Shown here: piece by piece, positions 8,637-16,753 of the stretch
How the letters are laid out: every line of letters starts with the position of its first letter
Numbering within the stretch: the stretch's first letter is position 1
From: CAWBJP01 sp044867425
GTDB lineage: Bacteria; Actinomycetota; Acidimicrobiia; IMCC26256; BP-133
Length of the DNA: 64,000 nucleotides
Direction of reading: 5' to 3'
Assembly (NCBI GenBank): GCA_044867425.1
Contig: JBIOUX010000150.1
Location: 3,052-67,051 of the forward strand
Translations under genes and position numbers: made by a program
The notes under the pieces: model-generated
What the model saw: only the letters and a program-made list of their open reading frames with translations
The model's database searches: none
What the model was told of the DNA's origin: nothing

Positions 8637-9059
8637 GTGGAATGGACCCCCGACTCCCGCCACCTCGTCCTCGAAGCCCAATGGGCGGGTTCGCTGCGGG
8701 TGCTCGACGCCGACACCTCGGGGACCCAGCTCGACGGCCCCCGCCTGGGCGACGACCCGGACGGCGGCGAGTACTGGCTCACCGGGGTGCGGGCCACCGA
8801 CGGGTTCGTCGGTGCCCTGGTCGCCCTCTACCCCCCGCAGTCGGACGCCGCCGAACCCGCCCGCGCCTTCGTGGTCCTCGACCCCATCACCGGCGCCGAG
8901 CAGGGCCGCCTCGACCTGCCCTTCGCCGCCTTCGACAGCGTCTACGACGCCAGCGGCCGCCATCAGCTGTTCGTGGCCGAGGACGGGTCCCTCCACCGCC
9001 GCAGCGGCGGTGGGTTCACCCGCATCCCGGGCGCCGGCGCCACTTTCGTGGCCTGGTAA
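8637..9059 (+). CDS. Short beta-propeller fragment, possibly a gene remnant
   Basis: A convincing coding frame runs to TAA at 9057-9059. It contains WTPDSRHLVLEAQ, LRVLDADTSG and RAFVVLDPITGAEQGR, typical of two or three propeller blades. It has no ATG. The first plausible start is GTG 8637, yet sequence that still looks protein-like extends upstream to about 8583, overlapping the end of the lipoprotein gene. It may be a small intact propeller protein, or the 3' remnant of a larger gene that lost its front. No frameshift that would fuse it to the lipoprotein is evident. Confidence 0.45.
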   Translation: MEWTPDSRHLVLEAQWAGSLRVLDADTSGTQLDGPRLGDDPDGGEYWLTGVRATDGFVGALVALYPPQSDAAEPARAFVVLDPITGAEQGRLDLPFAAFDSVYDASGRHQLFVAEDGSLHRRSGGGFTRIPGAGATFVAW

Positions 9060-9141
9060 CGACCTCGCCCCGCTCGGAGGGCGCTGTGGTCGTCACCCCT
9101 CGCTCACCGGATGCCGGCGCCTACCATCGCAGCGACGTCGG

Positions 9142-9465
9142 GTGAACCGGGAGCAGGGGTTGGACGAGGTATCGGTGCTTCGGGAGGCGGCCGGCCAGTT
9201 CCGGTCGCTGAGCGTCCGACTCGACGACGCCGGCGGTCATCCCCTCACCCATGCCCTGAGGCTGGCCGGCAGCGATGACACCTGGAAGGGCACCTACGCC
9301 GACAACATCCGCAGCGCTCTCGCCCACCAGGAGCGCGTCCTGTTCGAGTCGGCCCGCGCCCTGCGGGAGGGCGCGGACTGGCTCGACCGGCTGGCGAACG
9401 AGCGCGAGGTTGCCGCCCGGGCGGCGATGACCGGCGGGATCGCCCTGCCGCCCGGGGCGCCGTGA
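9142..9465 (+). CDS. WXG100-like small helical protein
   Basis: The 107-residue protein is almost entirely predicted helix, with a central TWKGTYADNI segment that supplies the Trp-X-Gly turn expected between the two helices of WXG100/ESAT-6 proteins. Such proteins are secreted as dimers by type VII systems. Size and gene context (a larger partner directly downstream) fit. Start is uncertain: TTG 9160 has a GGGAG six bases upstream, and GTG 9174 is also possible. A TACCAT box at 9122-9127 may be the promoter of the five-gene cassette. Its stop overlaps the next start by four bases (GTGA). Confidence 0.55.
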   Translation: MNREQGLDEVSVLREAAGQFRSLSVRLDDAGGHPLTHALRLAGSDDTWKGTYADNIRSALAHQERVLFESARALREGADWLDRLANEREVAARAAMTGGIALPPGAP

Positions 9466-10355
9466 GGAGCGGGTTCGTAGGCTTCGACCCGGCCCGGGTG
9501 GAGAAGCTGGTCATCCAGCTCCGAGGCGCCGCTGAGGACATCGGCAACATGGCCAGGCAGGCCGACCAGGCGCTCGACCGGGTGGCCACCCTCGTCCCCG
9601 TCAACAAGCTCGAGTGCGACATCGGCATGCTGCGGGGCTGCGGGATCACCATCGGCGAGATGAGCGGCGATGTGCAGGGCCGCCTGACCAGGTTCCTCGA
9701 CGACCAGCGCTTCCAGGCGACCGCGGACTGGGGGGAAGGGGCCCTCGGCGGGGTCTCCGAGGCGCTCGAGAACGTGCTGGAATCGGCAGGGCGCTGGCAC
9801 CCGGGCCGCTGGGTGCGCGGAGCATGGATCCCGGGCCGGCTGGTCGTCGAAGAACGATGGGCGCGGTTCGCCGGCGACGGGGTGGTGGTCGAAGCCCGAT
9901 CGCTACGGGCCACGCACATCCCCGGCCGCTTCGGCCCCAGCTCCTGGGTCGAGCCTCAGTGGGTTCCCGATCTCGCCAAGAAGAAGGCCGGCCAGGTGCT
10001 CGGCCACGGCATGAACGCCCTCGATGTCGGCCTGTCCGCCTGGGGGGAGTGGGGCGCCCGCGCTGACCTCGCCGGCCCCGAACGCATGCTTCATGCCGGG
10101 TTGGCTGGCGCCACGGAAGGGCTCGGTTCGGCGTTCGGGGGCGCCGCCGGGTACACCGCGGGAGCTGCTCTGGCGGGTTTGATCGTGGGCACGGGGGGGA
10201 CAGCCGCGGTGGTCATCGTGGCCGGGGGGATCATCGGGGCCGTGGCCGGCAGCGAGGCGGGCCAATGGGCCGGAGGACTGGTGAAGAAGGGCGTGAAGGA
10301 GGTCGGCCGTAAGCTGGCCGGCGGTGTCAAAAGGGTGCTGGGGATGTTCTCGTGA
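9462..10355 (+). CDS. Putative type VII effector with hydrophobic, cationic C-terminus
   Basis: The 297-residue protein starts with a helical WXG/LXG-like region (FDPARVEKLVIQLRGAAEDI) and a middle section with repeated W..GR/W.PG motifs. It ends in a strongly hydrophobic Gly/Ala-rich block (about residues 225-270, containing GLIVGTGGTAAVVIVAGG) followed by the basic amphipathic tail GLVKKGVKEVGRKLAGGVKR. Helical secretion domain plus Gly-zipper membrane segment resembles pore-forming or membrane-acting toxins. No enzymatic motif is visible. It overlaps the upstream WXG gene and the downstream two-TM gene by four bases each, so production is tightly coupled to both. Confidence 0.5.
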   Translation: MRSGFVGFDPARVEKLVIQLRGAAEDIGNMARQADQALDRVATLVPVNKLECDIGMLRGCGITIGEMSGDVQGRLTRFLDDQRFQATADWGEGALGGVSEALENVLESAGRWHPGRWVRGAWIPGRLVVEERWARFAGDGVVVEARSLRATHIPGRFGPSSWVEPQWVPDLAKKKAGQVLGHGMNALDVGLSAWGEWGARADLAGPERMLHAGLAGATEGLGSAFGGAAGYTAGAALAGLIVGTGGTAAVVIVAGGIIGAVAGSEAGQWAGGLVKKGVKEVGRKLAGGVKRVLGMFS

Positions 10356-11188
10356 ACTCGTTCATGCGAGTCGTGTGCGCCATCCTCGGGCCCATCGCCG
10401 TCCGTGCCGGCTGGCGGGCCTGGACCGGCCAGTGGCGTGAGTGGGCGCATCCGCTGGCGACCTGGGGATATCTGCCGCTGCTCTACATCCCGATTGGGCT
10501 CGCGCTGGTCGGGATCGCCCTCCTCGGTCCCGACCGAATATCCGCAGGCGATTACACCCTCTGGCAATTCGCCGTTCTCGCCGTGACCATCGGCCCGATG
10601 GTGATCGTCGGGCCGCTCATGACCTTGGGATTGTTCTGGACGCCCAAGCATCTGCCCGACCGGATCCGCCCGAGATGGCTGTCCCCCGACTGGGAGGTGC
10701 CGAAGTTCCGAGATCCCCGAGCGGTGGGCATCATGTCCTTGAGCGGCCCCATGCCGTCCCCCACGAGCGAGGAGCTCGCCGCCGAGGTCGCCCAGGGCTC
10801 CCCCCGGCTCGGTCGGTGGTCGGTGTACCACGTCGAGGAGAACCCGGCGGTCCCCTACCTCAACCTCGGCATACCCGGCATGCGGCATTGCTACCTCACC
10901 ATCTGCGACCACGCCGTGGTGATCTCCCAGAACAGCCGCGAGGATCGGATCCACCAGCAGCCGTTCGTGATTGCGTTCCGTCCCGGACAGGTCGTCGGGA
11001 TGCGATTCGAGCCTGGCCGACGCTGGTCATCGCAGATGTTCCACCGGGCCCACCACACCTTCCCCCGGCTCTATCTGGAAACAGCCTCCGAGACTCACGA
11101 ACTCGCCCTCCAGCGCGTCTTCCTCGGCCGCCAGACGTGGGACCTCACCCTCCTCGAACGGGTCCTGCGAGTGCCGGTCGAACGGTGA
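10352..11188 (+). CDS. Two-TM membrane protein, possible immunity or accessory factor
   Basis: The 278-residue product has two predicted membrane helices in the first third (LPLLYIPIGLALVGIALLG and FAVLAVTIGPMVIVGPLMTL) and a soluble C-terminal domain of about 180 residues. That domain contains HCYLTICDHAVVISQNS and FRPGQVVGMRF and probably lies in the cytoplasm. I do not recognise the family. The GTGA overlap with the preceding hydrophobic effector candidate is the arrangement expected of an immunity protein or dedicated secretion partner, but the sequence alone does not decide between them. Confidence 0.5.
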   Translation: MNSFMRVVCAILGPIAVRAGWRAWTGQWREWAHPLATWGYLPLLYIPIGLALVGIALLGPDRISAGDYTLWQFAVLAVTIGPMVIVGPLMTLGLFWTPKHLPDRIRPRWLSPDWEVPKFRDPRAVGIMSLSGPMPSPTSEELAAEVAQGSPRLGRWSVYHVEENPAVPYLNLGIPGMRHCYLTICDHAVVISQNSREDRIHQQPFVIAFRPGQVVGMRFEPGRRWSSQMFHRAHHTFPRLYLETASETHELALQRVFLGRQTWDLTLLERVLRVPVER

Positions 11189-11213
11189 TGAACCGGGAGG
11201 CGACGGCAAGACG

Positions 11214-11684
11214 ATGAGCGAGTGGACCGTCTATCGCAACGACGAGGCCGGCTTCCGCATCGAGCACCCCAGCGACTGGGAAGCACTCGAGGACATGGGC
11301 GGCGGTGTGGTCGTCGTCGCCCCCGAGCGCGGGGTCGAGGATTTCCGGGCCAACATCTCGGTGACCATGCAGGAGCTGCCGGCGCCGGTCGACCTCGAAG
11401 GCTTCAGCGCCGCCCAACTGCAGACGATGAGCCGGGTCCTCACTGACGCCCGCCTCGTCGACCGGGATCGCGCCACCCTGCTGGGCCGGGCGGGGGAGCG
11501 GGTCCTGGTGGCCTACCGGCAGGGGGTCCACAGCTTGGCCCTGGAGCAATGGTGGTCGGTGGCCGGGACGGCGGACGAGGGGGGCGCGGTGGTCGTCTCG
11601 GCCACCTGTGCAGCCCTCGACTACGACACGTACGCCGACACCTTCACCCGGGTCGCCGCCAGCCTCAGTATCGACGGTGCTTGA
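11214..11684 (+). CDS. DcrB/DUF1795 (PsbP-fold) family protein
   Basis: The 156-residue protein has the family pattern: an aromatic strand then GFRIEHPSDWEAL, FRANISVTMQELP, a helix with FSAAQLQTMSRVL, and a late ATCAALDYDTYADTFTRV helix. No signal peptide is visible, so it should be cytoplasmic, unlike lipoprotein relatives. DUF1795 proteins serve as Eag chaperones for transmembrane effectors in type VI secretion; here the protein sits three genes after a hydrophobic effector candidate, so a chaperone role is a reasonable inference. A GGGAGG lies 13 bases upstream, somewhat far. The next gene overlaps the stop by eight bases. Confidence 0.55.
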   Translation: MSEWTVYRNDEAGFRIEHPSDWEALEDMGGGVVVVAPERGVEDFRANISVTMQELPAPVDLEGFSAAQLQTMSRVLTDARLVDRDRATLLGRAGERVLVAYRQGVHSLALEQWWSVAGTADEGGAVVVSATCAALDYDTYADTFTRVAASLSIDGA

Positions 11685-12327
11685 GCCCCTGATCAGCGGC
11701 GAGTTGGGCCTGGCTCGCCGCCAGTTGCTGGCGCTCGCGCAGCTGGGAGCGGATCCCGATGGCGGGCCGGTGCGGGACCACTCCGTGGCCGGCGGCGAGC
11801 CCGCGCCCCCCACGCCTGAGGAGGTGGAGGCCCTGGCCGGGATGGGACTGGTCGTGGACGGCAGGCCCCATCCCGACGTGGACCGCCTGGCCCGCACCGT
11901 GGCGGCCCCCCTGGTCCGGCTCCTGGTCGACCGGGTGGCGCCGCCACCGGCGGTGCGCTGCCCGGGTTGGATCGCTCCCGGCCTGGCGGTCCTCTCCCTG
12001 CCCCAACCCACCGGCCCGGACCAGATCCTGGCCATTCCCGTTTCCGAGCTCGTCCTCCGTCTGGCTGGACTGATCAGCCTGTCACCCCGACCACCGGCCA
12101 TGGTCTCGGCGCCGCCGTCGGGAGACCTCCGCCTGTCGTTCCGCCTCACCGCCACCTGGTGGGGGCCAGGTGGCGTCGAGGCCCGACGGGAGCTGGCTGG
12201 TGTCGATGCCGGCGCCGGGGGTTGGTGGCTGGAGGACCCCGGCGGCCGGGGCCTGGGACCCGCCTCGCCCACCGTGATCTTCCGCCGGCTCTCCGGATTG
12301 CTGCCGAAGGACGCCGAACTCGGCTGA
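11677..12327 (+). CDS. EspG-like protein (ESX secretion-associated), tentative
   Basis: The 216-residue soluble protein has a helical N-terminus (LARRQLLALAQLGA), a segment PTPEEVEALAGMGLVVDG followed by a DVDRLARTVAAPLVRLLVD helix, then IPVSELVLRLAGLISLSPRP and a Trp-rich sheet. This order resembles actinobacterial EspG proteins, cytosolic chaperones for type VII substrates. Similarity is by pattern only. Start GTG 11677 overlaps the DcrB-like gene by eight bases. It closes the five-gene cassette beginning at 9142. The next gene is convergent, 143 bases away, and that gap shows nothing definite. Confidence 0.45.
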   Translation: MLEPLISGELGLARRQLLALAQLGADPDGGPVRDHSVAGGEPAPPTPEEVEALAGMGLVVDGRPHPDVDRLARTVAAPLVRLLVDRVAPPPAVRCPGWIAPGLAVLSLPQPTGPDQILAIPVSELVLRLAGLISLSPRPPAMVSAPPSGDLRLSFRLTATWWGPGGVEARRELAGVDAGAGGWWLEDPGGRGLGPASPTVIFRRLSGLLPKDAELG

Positions 12328-12470
12328 TCGGAGGGCGCCCGGGCCCTGTCGGTCCGTCCAGAACCCCGAGCACGACGGCGTCATGTACACGCCCATGCAC
12401 GAACAGACCCGAGAAGGACTTTGCCTGAGTCGCGACGGCGTGACTTCGAACCGGGTACGGAGCCGCGGCG

Positions 12471-13493
12471 TCAGCCTCCGCCGTCGGGAACCTTCCGGGC
12501 CCGGCTGGGGGCCACCCGGGGCGGCTCGTCGGGCATCTTGGGGTAGACGGGGGGCCAGGGAGCGTCGGGCAGGCCGGCGTCCCGGTCCCGCTGGTAGAGC
12601 TCGAGGAGCGGCTCCAGGGACTGGGGCTTGCCGTCGGCCGCCGCCCACGGATCGCCGGCGCCGGCCAGGCGGGCGGGGACGCTGGCGATGGTCAGCTCGT
12701 CGGGGGTGATGGTGTCGAGCTCCTCCCAGGCGAAAGGCGTCGACACCTGGGCGCCGGGGCGGGCCCGCACCGACCACGCCCCGAAGACCGTCTTGTGGGG
12801 GGCGTTCTGGTTGAAGTCGATGAACACCCGGGTGCCCCGCTGCTCCTTCCACCAGGCGGCGGTGATGAGCTCGGGCCGCCGGCGCTCCAGCTCCCGGGCC
12901 ACGGCCACCGCCCCGGCCCGCACGGCGATGGAGTCCCACTGGGGTTCGAGCCGGACGTAGATGTGCAGGCCCCGGTTGCCGGTGGTCTTGGGGTGGCCGG
13001 CGACGCCCAGCTCGTCGAGGAGGGCCTTCACCTCGTGGGCCGCCTCGGCGACCATGGCGAAGGTCACGCCGGGGCTGGGATCCACGTCGATGCGCAGCTC
13101 GTCGGCGCGGTCGGGGTCGGCGGCCCGGGCCGGCCAGACGTGAAAGCCCAGGCAACCCAGGTTCACCGCCCACAGCACGTGGGCTAGGTCGGCGGCCACC
13201 AGCGCCCGGGACGTGGTGCCGTTCGGCGTGGACACGATGGTCGTCTCCAGCCAGTGGGGGCGGGAGTCGGGCACCCGCTTCTGGAAGAACGACGACCCCT
13301 CGGCGCCGTTGGGAAAGCGCTGCAGCAGCACCGGCCGCCCGCCCATGGCCCGCATGAGCGGCTCCTCCACCGCCTGGTAGTAGCGGACCAGGTCGAGCTT
13401 GGTCTCGCCCCGCTCGGAGAAGAACACCTTGTCGGGCGAGCTGACCGCCACCTCCCGGCCCGCCGCCTCGACCACCACCTCGTCACCGGCCAC
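12471..13493 (-). CDS. Stand-alone LigD-type DNA polymerase (archaeo-eukaryotic primase family)
   Basis: The 340-residue protein matches the polymerase module of bacterial LigD. RIDVDPSPGVTF supplies the catalytic DxD, HPKTTGNRGLHIYVRL is the nucleotide-binding HxKT(S/T)G..GLH motif, and VFIDFNQNAPHKTV carries the third acidic residue. LigD polymerases fill gaps with NTPs during nonhomologous end joining. Ligase and phosphoesterase modules are absent, as in split actinobacterial systems; an ATP-dependent ligase lies at 35951-36880, and no Ku gene is in the window. The GTG at 13493 is eight bases from TACCGT, so the transcript is probably leaderless. Confidence 0.85.
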   Translation of the reverse strand: MAGDEVVVEAAGREVAVSSPDKVFFSERGETKLDLVRYYQAVEEPLMRAMGGRPVLLQRFPNGAEGSSFFQKRVPDSRPHWLETTIVSTPNGTTSRALVAADLAHVLWAVNLGCLGFHVWPARAADPDRADELRIDVDPSPGVTFAMVAEAAHEVKALLDELGVAGHPKTTGNRGLHIYVRLEPQWDSIAVRAGAVAVARELERRRPELITAAWWKEQRGTRVFIDFNQNAPHKTVFGAWSVRARPGAQVSTPFAWEELDTITPDELTIASVPARLAGAGDPWAAADGKPQSLEPLLELYQRDRDAGLPDAPWPPVYPKMPDEPPRVAPSRARKVPDGGG

Positions 13494-13501
13494 AGACCCT
13501 G

Positions 13502-13522
13502 ACGGTAGCCCGGAACTACAGT
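13502..13522. promoter_or_regulatory. Back-to-back leaderless promoters
   Basis: On the minus strand TACCGT (13507-13502) lies eight bases before GTG 13493. On the plus strand TACAGT (13517-13522) lies eight bases before ATG 13531. Only nine bases separate the two boxes, so each promoter occupies the other's -35 region and simultaneous occupancy is unlikely. Confidence 0.6.
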
Positions 13523-13530
13523 CGGGACTG

Positions 13531-14871
13531 ATGGTCCGGGCCCCGGAGACCAGGTATGCCAGGAGCGGCGGGACCCACATCGCCTACTCGGTGAGTGGGA
13601 GCGGCCCCTTCGACATCGTCATGGTTCCGGGCTGGATCTCCCACCTCGAGCTGCAGTGGGAGCACGACTCCTACCGCCACTTCATGGAGCGCCTCGGATC
13701 CTTCGCCCGGCTCATCCGCTTCGACAAGCGCAACATGGGCCTGTCCGACCGGATCGGCGACTCCATGCCACCGCTCGAGGACCGGATGGACGACGTCCGG
13801 GCGGTGATGGACGCCGCCGGCTCCGAGCGGGCCGCCGTCATGGGCATCTCCGAGGGCGGCGCCCTGGCGGTGATGTTCGCCGCCACATATCCCGAGCGGG
13901 TCACCGCCCTGGTGCTGGCCGGCGCCAGCGCCCGCCTGGCCCACGCGCCCGACTACCCCCACGGGGCCACCCGGGAGCAGCAGGAGAAGCTCATCCAGCT
14001 GGTGGAGGAGGGGTGGGGGACCGGCGTGCTGCTCCCCCACTTCTACCCCAGCGGTGCCGACGACCCCGAGGTGCAGGAGTGGTGGGCGCGCTTCGAACGC
14101 ATGGCGGCCAGCCCGGGGGCGACGATCGCCGCCGGCGAGATGGCCATGCAGACCGACGTCCGGGCGCTGTTACCGGTGATCAGGGTGCCCACGCTCGTCA
14201 TCCACCGCCGCGACGAACGCGTGGTGCGTGCCGAACACGGCCGCTACCTGGCCGAGCACATCCCCGGGGCCCGCTACGCCGAACCACCCGGCAGCGACCA
14301 CTGGCCCTGGCTGGGCGACGCCGAGAGCGACCTGGGCGAGATCGAGGAGTTCCTCACCGGCGCTCGTCGGGAGCACGAGCCCGATCGGGTCCTGGCCACG
14401 ATCCTGTTCACCGACATCGTAGGGTCCACGCAGCGGGCGGCGGACCTGGGCGACCACCGGTGGCGGGCGGTGCTCGACCAGCATGACCGGCTGGTGCGCC
14501 AGGAGCTGAACCGGTTCCGGGGCCGGGAGATCAAGGCCACCGGCGACGGGTTCCTGGCCACCTTCGACGGCCCGGCCCGGGGCATCCGCTGCGCCGCCGC
14601 CATCCGCGACGGGATGCAACCCGTCGGCCTGGAGGTGCGCTCCGGCCTGCACACCGGCGAGGTCGAGCTGCGCGACGACGACGTGGGTGGGATCGCCGTG
14701 CACATCGGCGCCCGGATCGCCGCTCTGGCCGGCGCCGGCGAGGTGCTCGTGTCGAGCACCGTGAAGGACATCGTCGCCGGGGCCGGCATCGACTTCGCCG
14801 ACCGGGGGGAGCACGGGCTGAAGGGCGTGCCCGGCGAGTGGCGCCTGTTCAGCGTCGCCGGCGTCGGCTGA
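13531..14871 (+). CDS. Alpha/beta hydrolase fused to a class III adenylate cyclase
   Basis: Residues about 1-275 form an alpha/beta hydrolase with nucleophile motif MGISEGGALAV and a late GSDHWPW motif that could supply the His. Residues about 285-446 form a class III cyclase: FTDIVGSTQRAADLG supplies the first metal Asp and KATGDGFLATF the second. The usual Asn of the VN..AR motif is replaced by His (VHIGARIAAL), a common actinobacterial variant. The output is presumably cAMP gated by whatever the hydrolase-like domain senses. A close paralogue lies at 61061-62386. ATG 13531 follows TACAGT by eight bases. Confidence 0.85.
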   Translation: MVRAPETRYARSGGTHIAYSVSGSGPFDIVMVPGWISHLELQWEHDSYRHFMERLGSFARLIRFDKRNMGLSDRIGDSMPPLEDRMDDVRAVMDAAGSERAAVMGISEGGALAVMFAATYPERVTALVLAGASARLAHAPDYPHGATREQQEKLIQLVEEGWGTGVLLPHFYPSGADDPEVQEWWARFERMAASPGATIAAGEMAMQTDVRALLPVIRVPTLVIHRRDERVVRAEHGRYLAEHIPGARYAEPPGSDHWPWLGDAESDLGEIEEFLTGARREHEPDRVLATILFTDIVGSTQRAADLGDHRWRAVLDQHDRLVRQELNRFRGREIKATGDGFLATFDGPARGIRCAAAIRDGMQPVGLEVRSGLHTGEVELRDDDVGGIAVHIGARIAALAGAGEVLVSSTVKDIVAGAGIDFADRGEHGLKGVPGEWRLFSVAGVG

Positions 14872-14905
14872 GCCGGCCGGCGCCCCGGCGCCTAAGCCCC
14901 ATCGC

Positions 14906-14946
14906 GCGTTAACGAAACCCGGCTCCCAGCCGGGTTCGGTTAACGC
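14906..14946. repeat. 41-bp palindromic repeat, copy 1
   Basis: Two 19-bp arms (14906-14924 and 14928-14946), identical at 17 positions after inversion, flank a 3-base loop. The arm begins GCGTTAACGAAACCCGGCT. It lies 43 bases upstream of the ABC-F start and matches the elements at 19211-19251 and 47152-47192 in length, arm sequence and loop size. Confidence 0.8.
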
Positions 14947-14989
14947 GGGACGGGGGTTGAGGGCCGGGGCGCTACCGTCGACGGGTCCC

Positions 14990-16681
14990 ATGCCGGCCAC
15001 GATTGTCGCCCGAGACCTGACCGTGTCCCACGGTGCCCGCACCATCCTCGACGGGGTGGGCCTGACCGTCGCGCCCGGGGACCGGATCGGCGTCCTCGGC
15101 CCCAACGGGGCGGGGAAGTCCACCCTGCTGCGGGTCCTGGCCGGCCTGGCCGAGCCCGACGCCGGCGCCGTGGCGCTCACCCCCCCGTCGGCCACCGTCG
15201 GCTACCTGCCCCAGGAGCCCGAACGCCGTCCGGGAGAGACCGTCCTCGACCTGCTCGGCCGGCGCACCGGGGTGGCGGAGGCGTCGGCCGCCCTCGATGC
15301 CGCCACCGACGCCCTGGCCGGCGACGGCGGCGATCACCACGGCTACACCGCTGTCCTGGAGCGCTGGATGGCCCTGGGCGGCGCCGACTTCGACGCCCGG
15401 GCCGGCGAGGTGTGGTCCGAGCTGGGCATGCCCGAAGCCCTTCTGGCCCAGCCGACCACCACCCTCTCCGGGGGCCAGGCGGCCCGGGCCTCGCTGGCTT
15501 CGATCCTCCTGTCCCGCTTCGACGTCGTCCTCCTCGACGAGCCCACCAACGACCTGGACTTCGACGGCCTGGAGCGCCTGGAGAGCTTCGTCGAGGGCCG
15601 GACCGAGCCCCTGGTGGTCGTCTCCCACGACCGGGCGTTCCTGGAGCGGACCGTCACCGACATCGTCGAGCTCGACGAGCACTCCCACCGGGCCACCCGC
15701 TTCGCCGGCGGCTGGCTGGCCTACCTGGAGGAGCGGGCCACCGCCCGCCGCCACGCCGAGGAGGCCTACGGCGAGTACCGCACCACCAAGACGGGGTTGG
15801 AGCACCGCCTCCGCCGGCAGCGCCAGTGGTCGGACACCGGGGTGCGCAAGCTGGTCCGCAAGCCCAGGGACAACGACAAGGCCCAGCGGGGCTTCTTCGT
15901 CAACCGTACCGAGAAGCAGGCGGCCAAGGTCCGGGCCAGCGAGAAGGCCCTCGACCGCCTGGCCGTGGTGGACAAGCCGTGGGAGGGCTGGGAGCTGCGC
16001 CTGGAGATCGCCTCCGCGCCCCGGGGCGGGGCCGTCACCGCCCGCCTCACCGGCGCCGAGGTGGAGAGGCCCGGGGTCCGGGGTGTCCCCGGAGAGCCAG
16101 CCTTCCGGCTCGGACCCGTCGACGTCGAGGTCGGCTGGGGCGAGCGGGTGGCCATCCTCGGCCCCAACGGCGCGGGCAAGTCGACCCTGATCGCCGCCCT
16201 CCTGGGCCGCATCCCCCTGGCCGCCGGCACGCAGTGGTTGGGGCCGGGCACGGTGGTGGGCGAGATCGACCAGGCCCGGGCCCTCCTGGCCGGCGCCCCG
16301 ACGACTTCGGGGACACCCCGGCCCCCGACACTCCTCGGCGCCTTCCAGCGGGCCAGCGGGCTGAAGATCGCCCACGAGGCCCGCACCCTGCTGGCCAAGT
16401 TCGGCCTGACCGCCGACCACATCGAGCGGCCGGTCGAGTCGCTCTCCCCCGGGGAGCGCACCCGGGCCGTCCTCGCCCTCCTCATGGCCCGGGGCGTGAA
16501 CTGCCTGGTCCTCGACGAACCCACCAACCATCTCGACCTGACTGCCATCGAACAGCTCGAAGCCGCCCTGGCCAGCTTCCAGGGGACGCTGCTGCTCGTC
16601 ACCCACGACCGGGAGCTCCTCGACAACGTCAGCATCGACCGGGTCCTGGTGGTGGAGGGCGGCGCCGTCCGGGAAGGGTGA
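14990..16681 (+). CDS. ABC-F family ATPase
   Basis: The 563-residue protein has two ABC domains and no membrane helices, as in ABC-F translation factors. Both Walker A motifs are GPNGAGKST. The first domain has LSGGQAARASL and LLDEPTNDLDF; the second has a divergent signature LSPGERTRAVL and VLDEPTNHLD. A long charged helical linker (about residues 250-335, including QRGFFVNRTEKQ) joins them. ABC-F proteins bind the ribosome; some rescue stalled or antibiotic-bound ribosomes. TACCGT at 14973-14978 lies eleven bases before the ATG, giving at most a very short leader. Confidence 0.87.
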   Translation: MPATIVARDLTVSHGARTILDGVGLTVAPGDRIGVLGPNGAGKSTLLRVLAGLAEPDAGAVALTPPSATVGYLPQEPERRPGETVLDLLGRRTGVAEASAALDAATDALAGDGGDHHGYTAVLERWMALGGADFDARAGEVWSELGMPEALLAQPTTTLSGGQAARASLASILLSRFDVVLLDEPTNDLDFDGLERLESFVEGRTEPLVVVSHDRAFLERTVTDIVELDEHSHRATRFAGGWLAYLEERATARRHAEEAYGEYRTTKTGLEHRLRRQRQWSDTGVRKLVRKPRDNDKAQRGFFVNRTEKQAAKVRASEKALDRLAVVDKPWEGWELRLEIASAPRGGAVTARLTGAEVERPGVRGVPGEPAFRLGPVDVEVGWGERVAILGPNGAGKSTLIAALLGRIPLAAGTQWLGPGTVVGEIDQARALLAGAPTTSGTPRPPTLLGAFQRASGLKIAHEARTLLAKFGLTADHIERPVESLSPGERTRAVLALLMARGVNCLVLDEPTNHLDLTAIEQLEAALASFQGTLLLVTHDRELLDNVSIDRVLVVEGGAVREG

Positions 16682-16753
16682 CCGCCCGGGCCCCCCATCG
16701 GGACAAAGGCCCCGGAGGGGAAGGAAGGCGTACCGAAGGTGACGAACTGGTAA

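Noticed and set aside
9142..12327. Complete ESX secretion system
   Set aside because: No EccB, EccC, EccD, EccE or MycP gene occurs in the window; only cargo- and chaperone-like genes are seen.
12428..12460. TTCGAACC, resembling a tRNA T-loop
   Set aside because: No acceptor, D or anticodon stem can be formed around it; chance match.
14881..14950. Palindromic repeat considered only as a terminator of the hydrolase-cyclase gene
   Set aside because: Copies 2 and 3 lie between divergent genes where no transcript ends, so termination does not explain the family.
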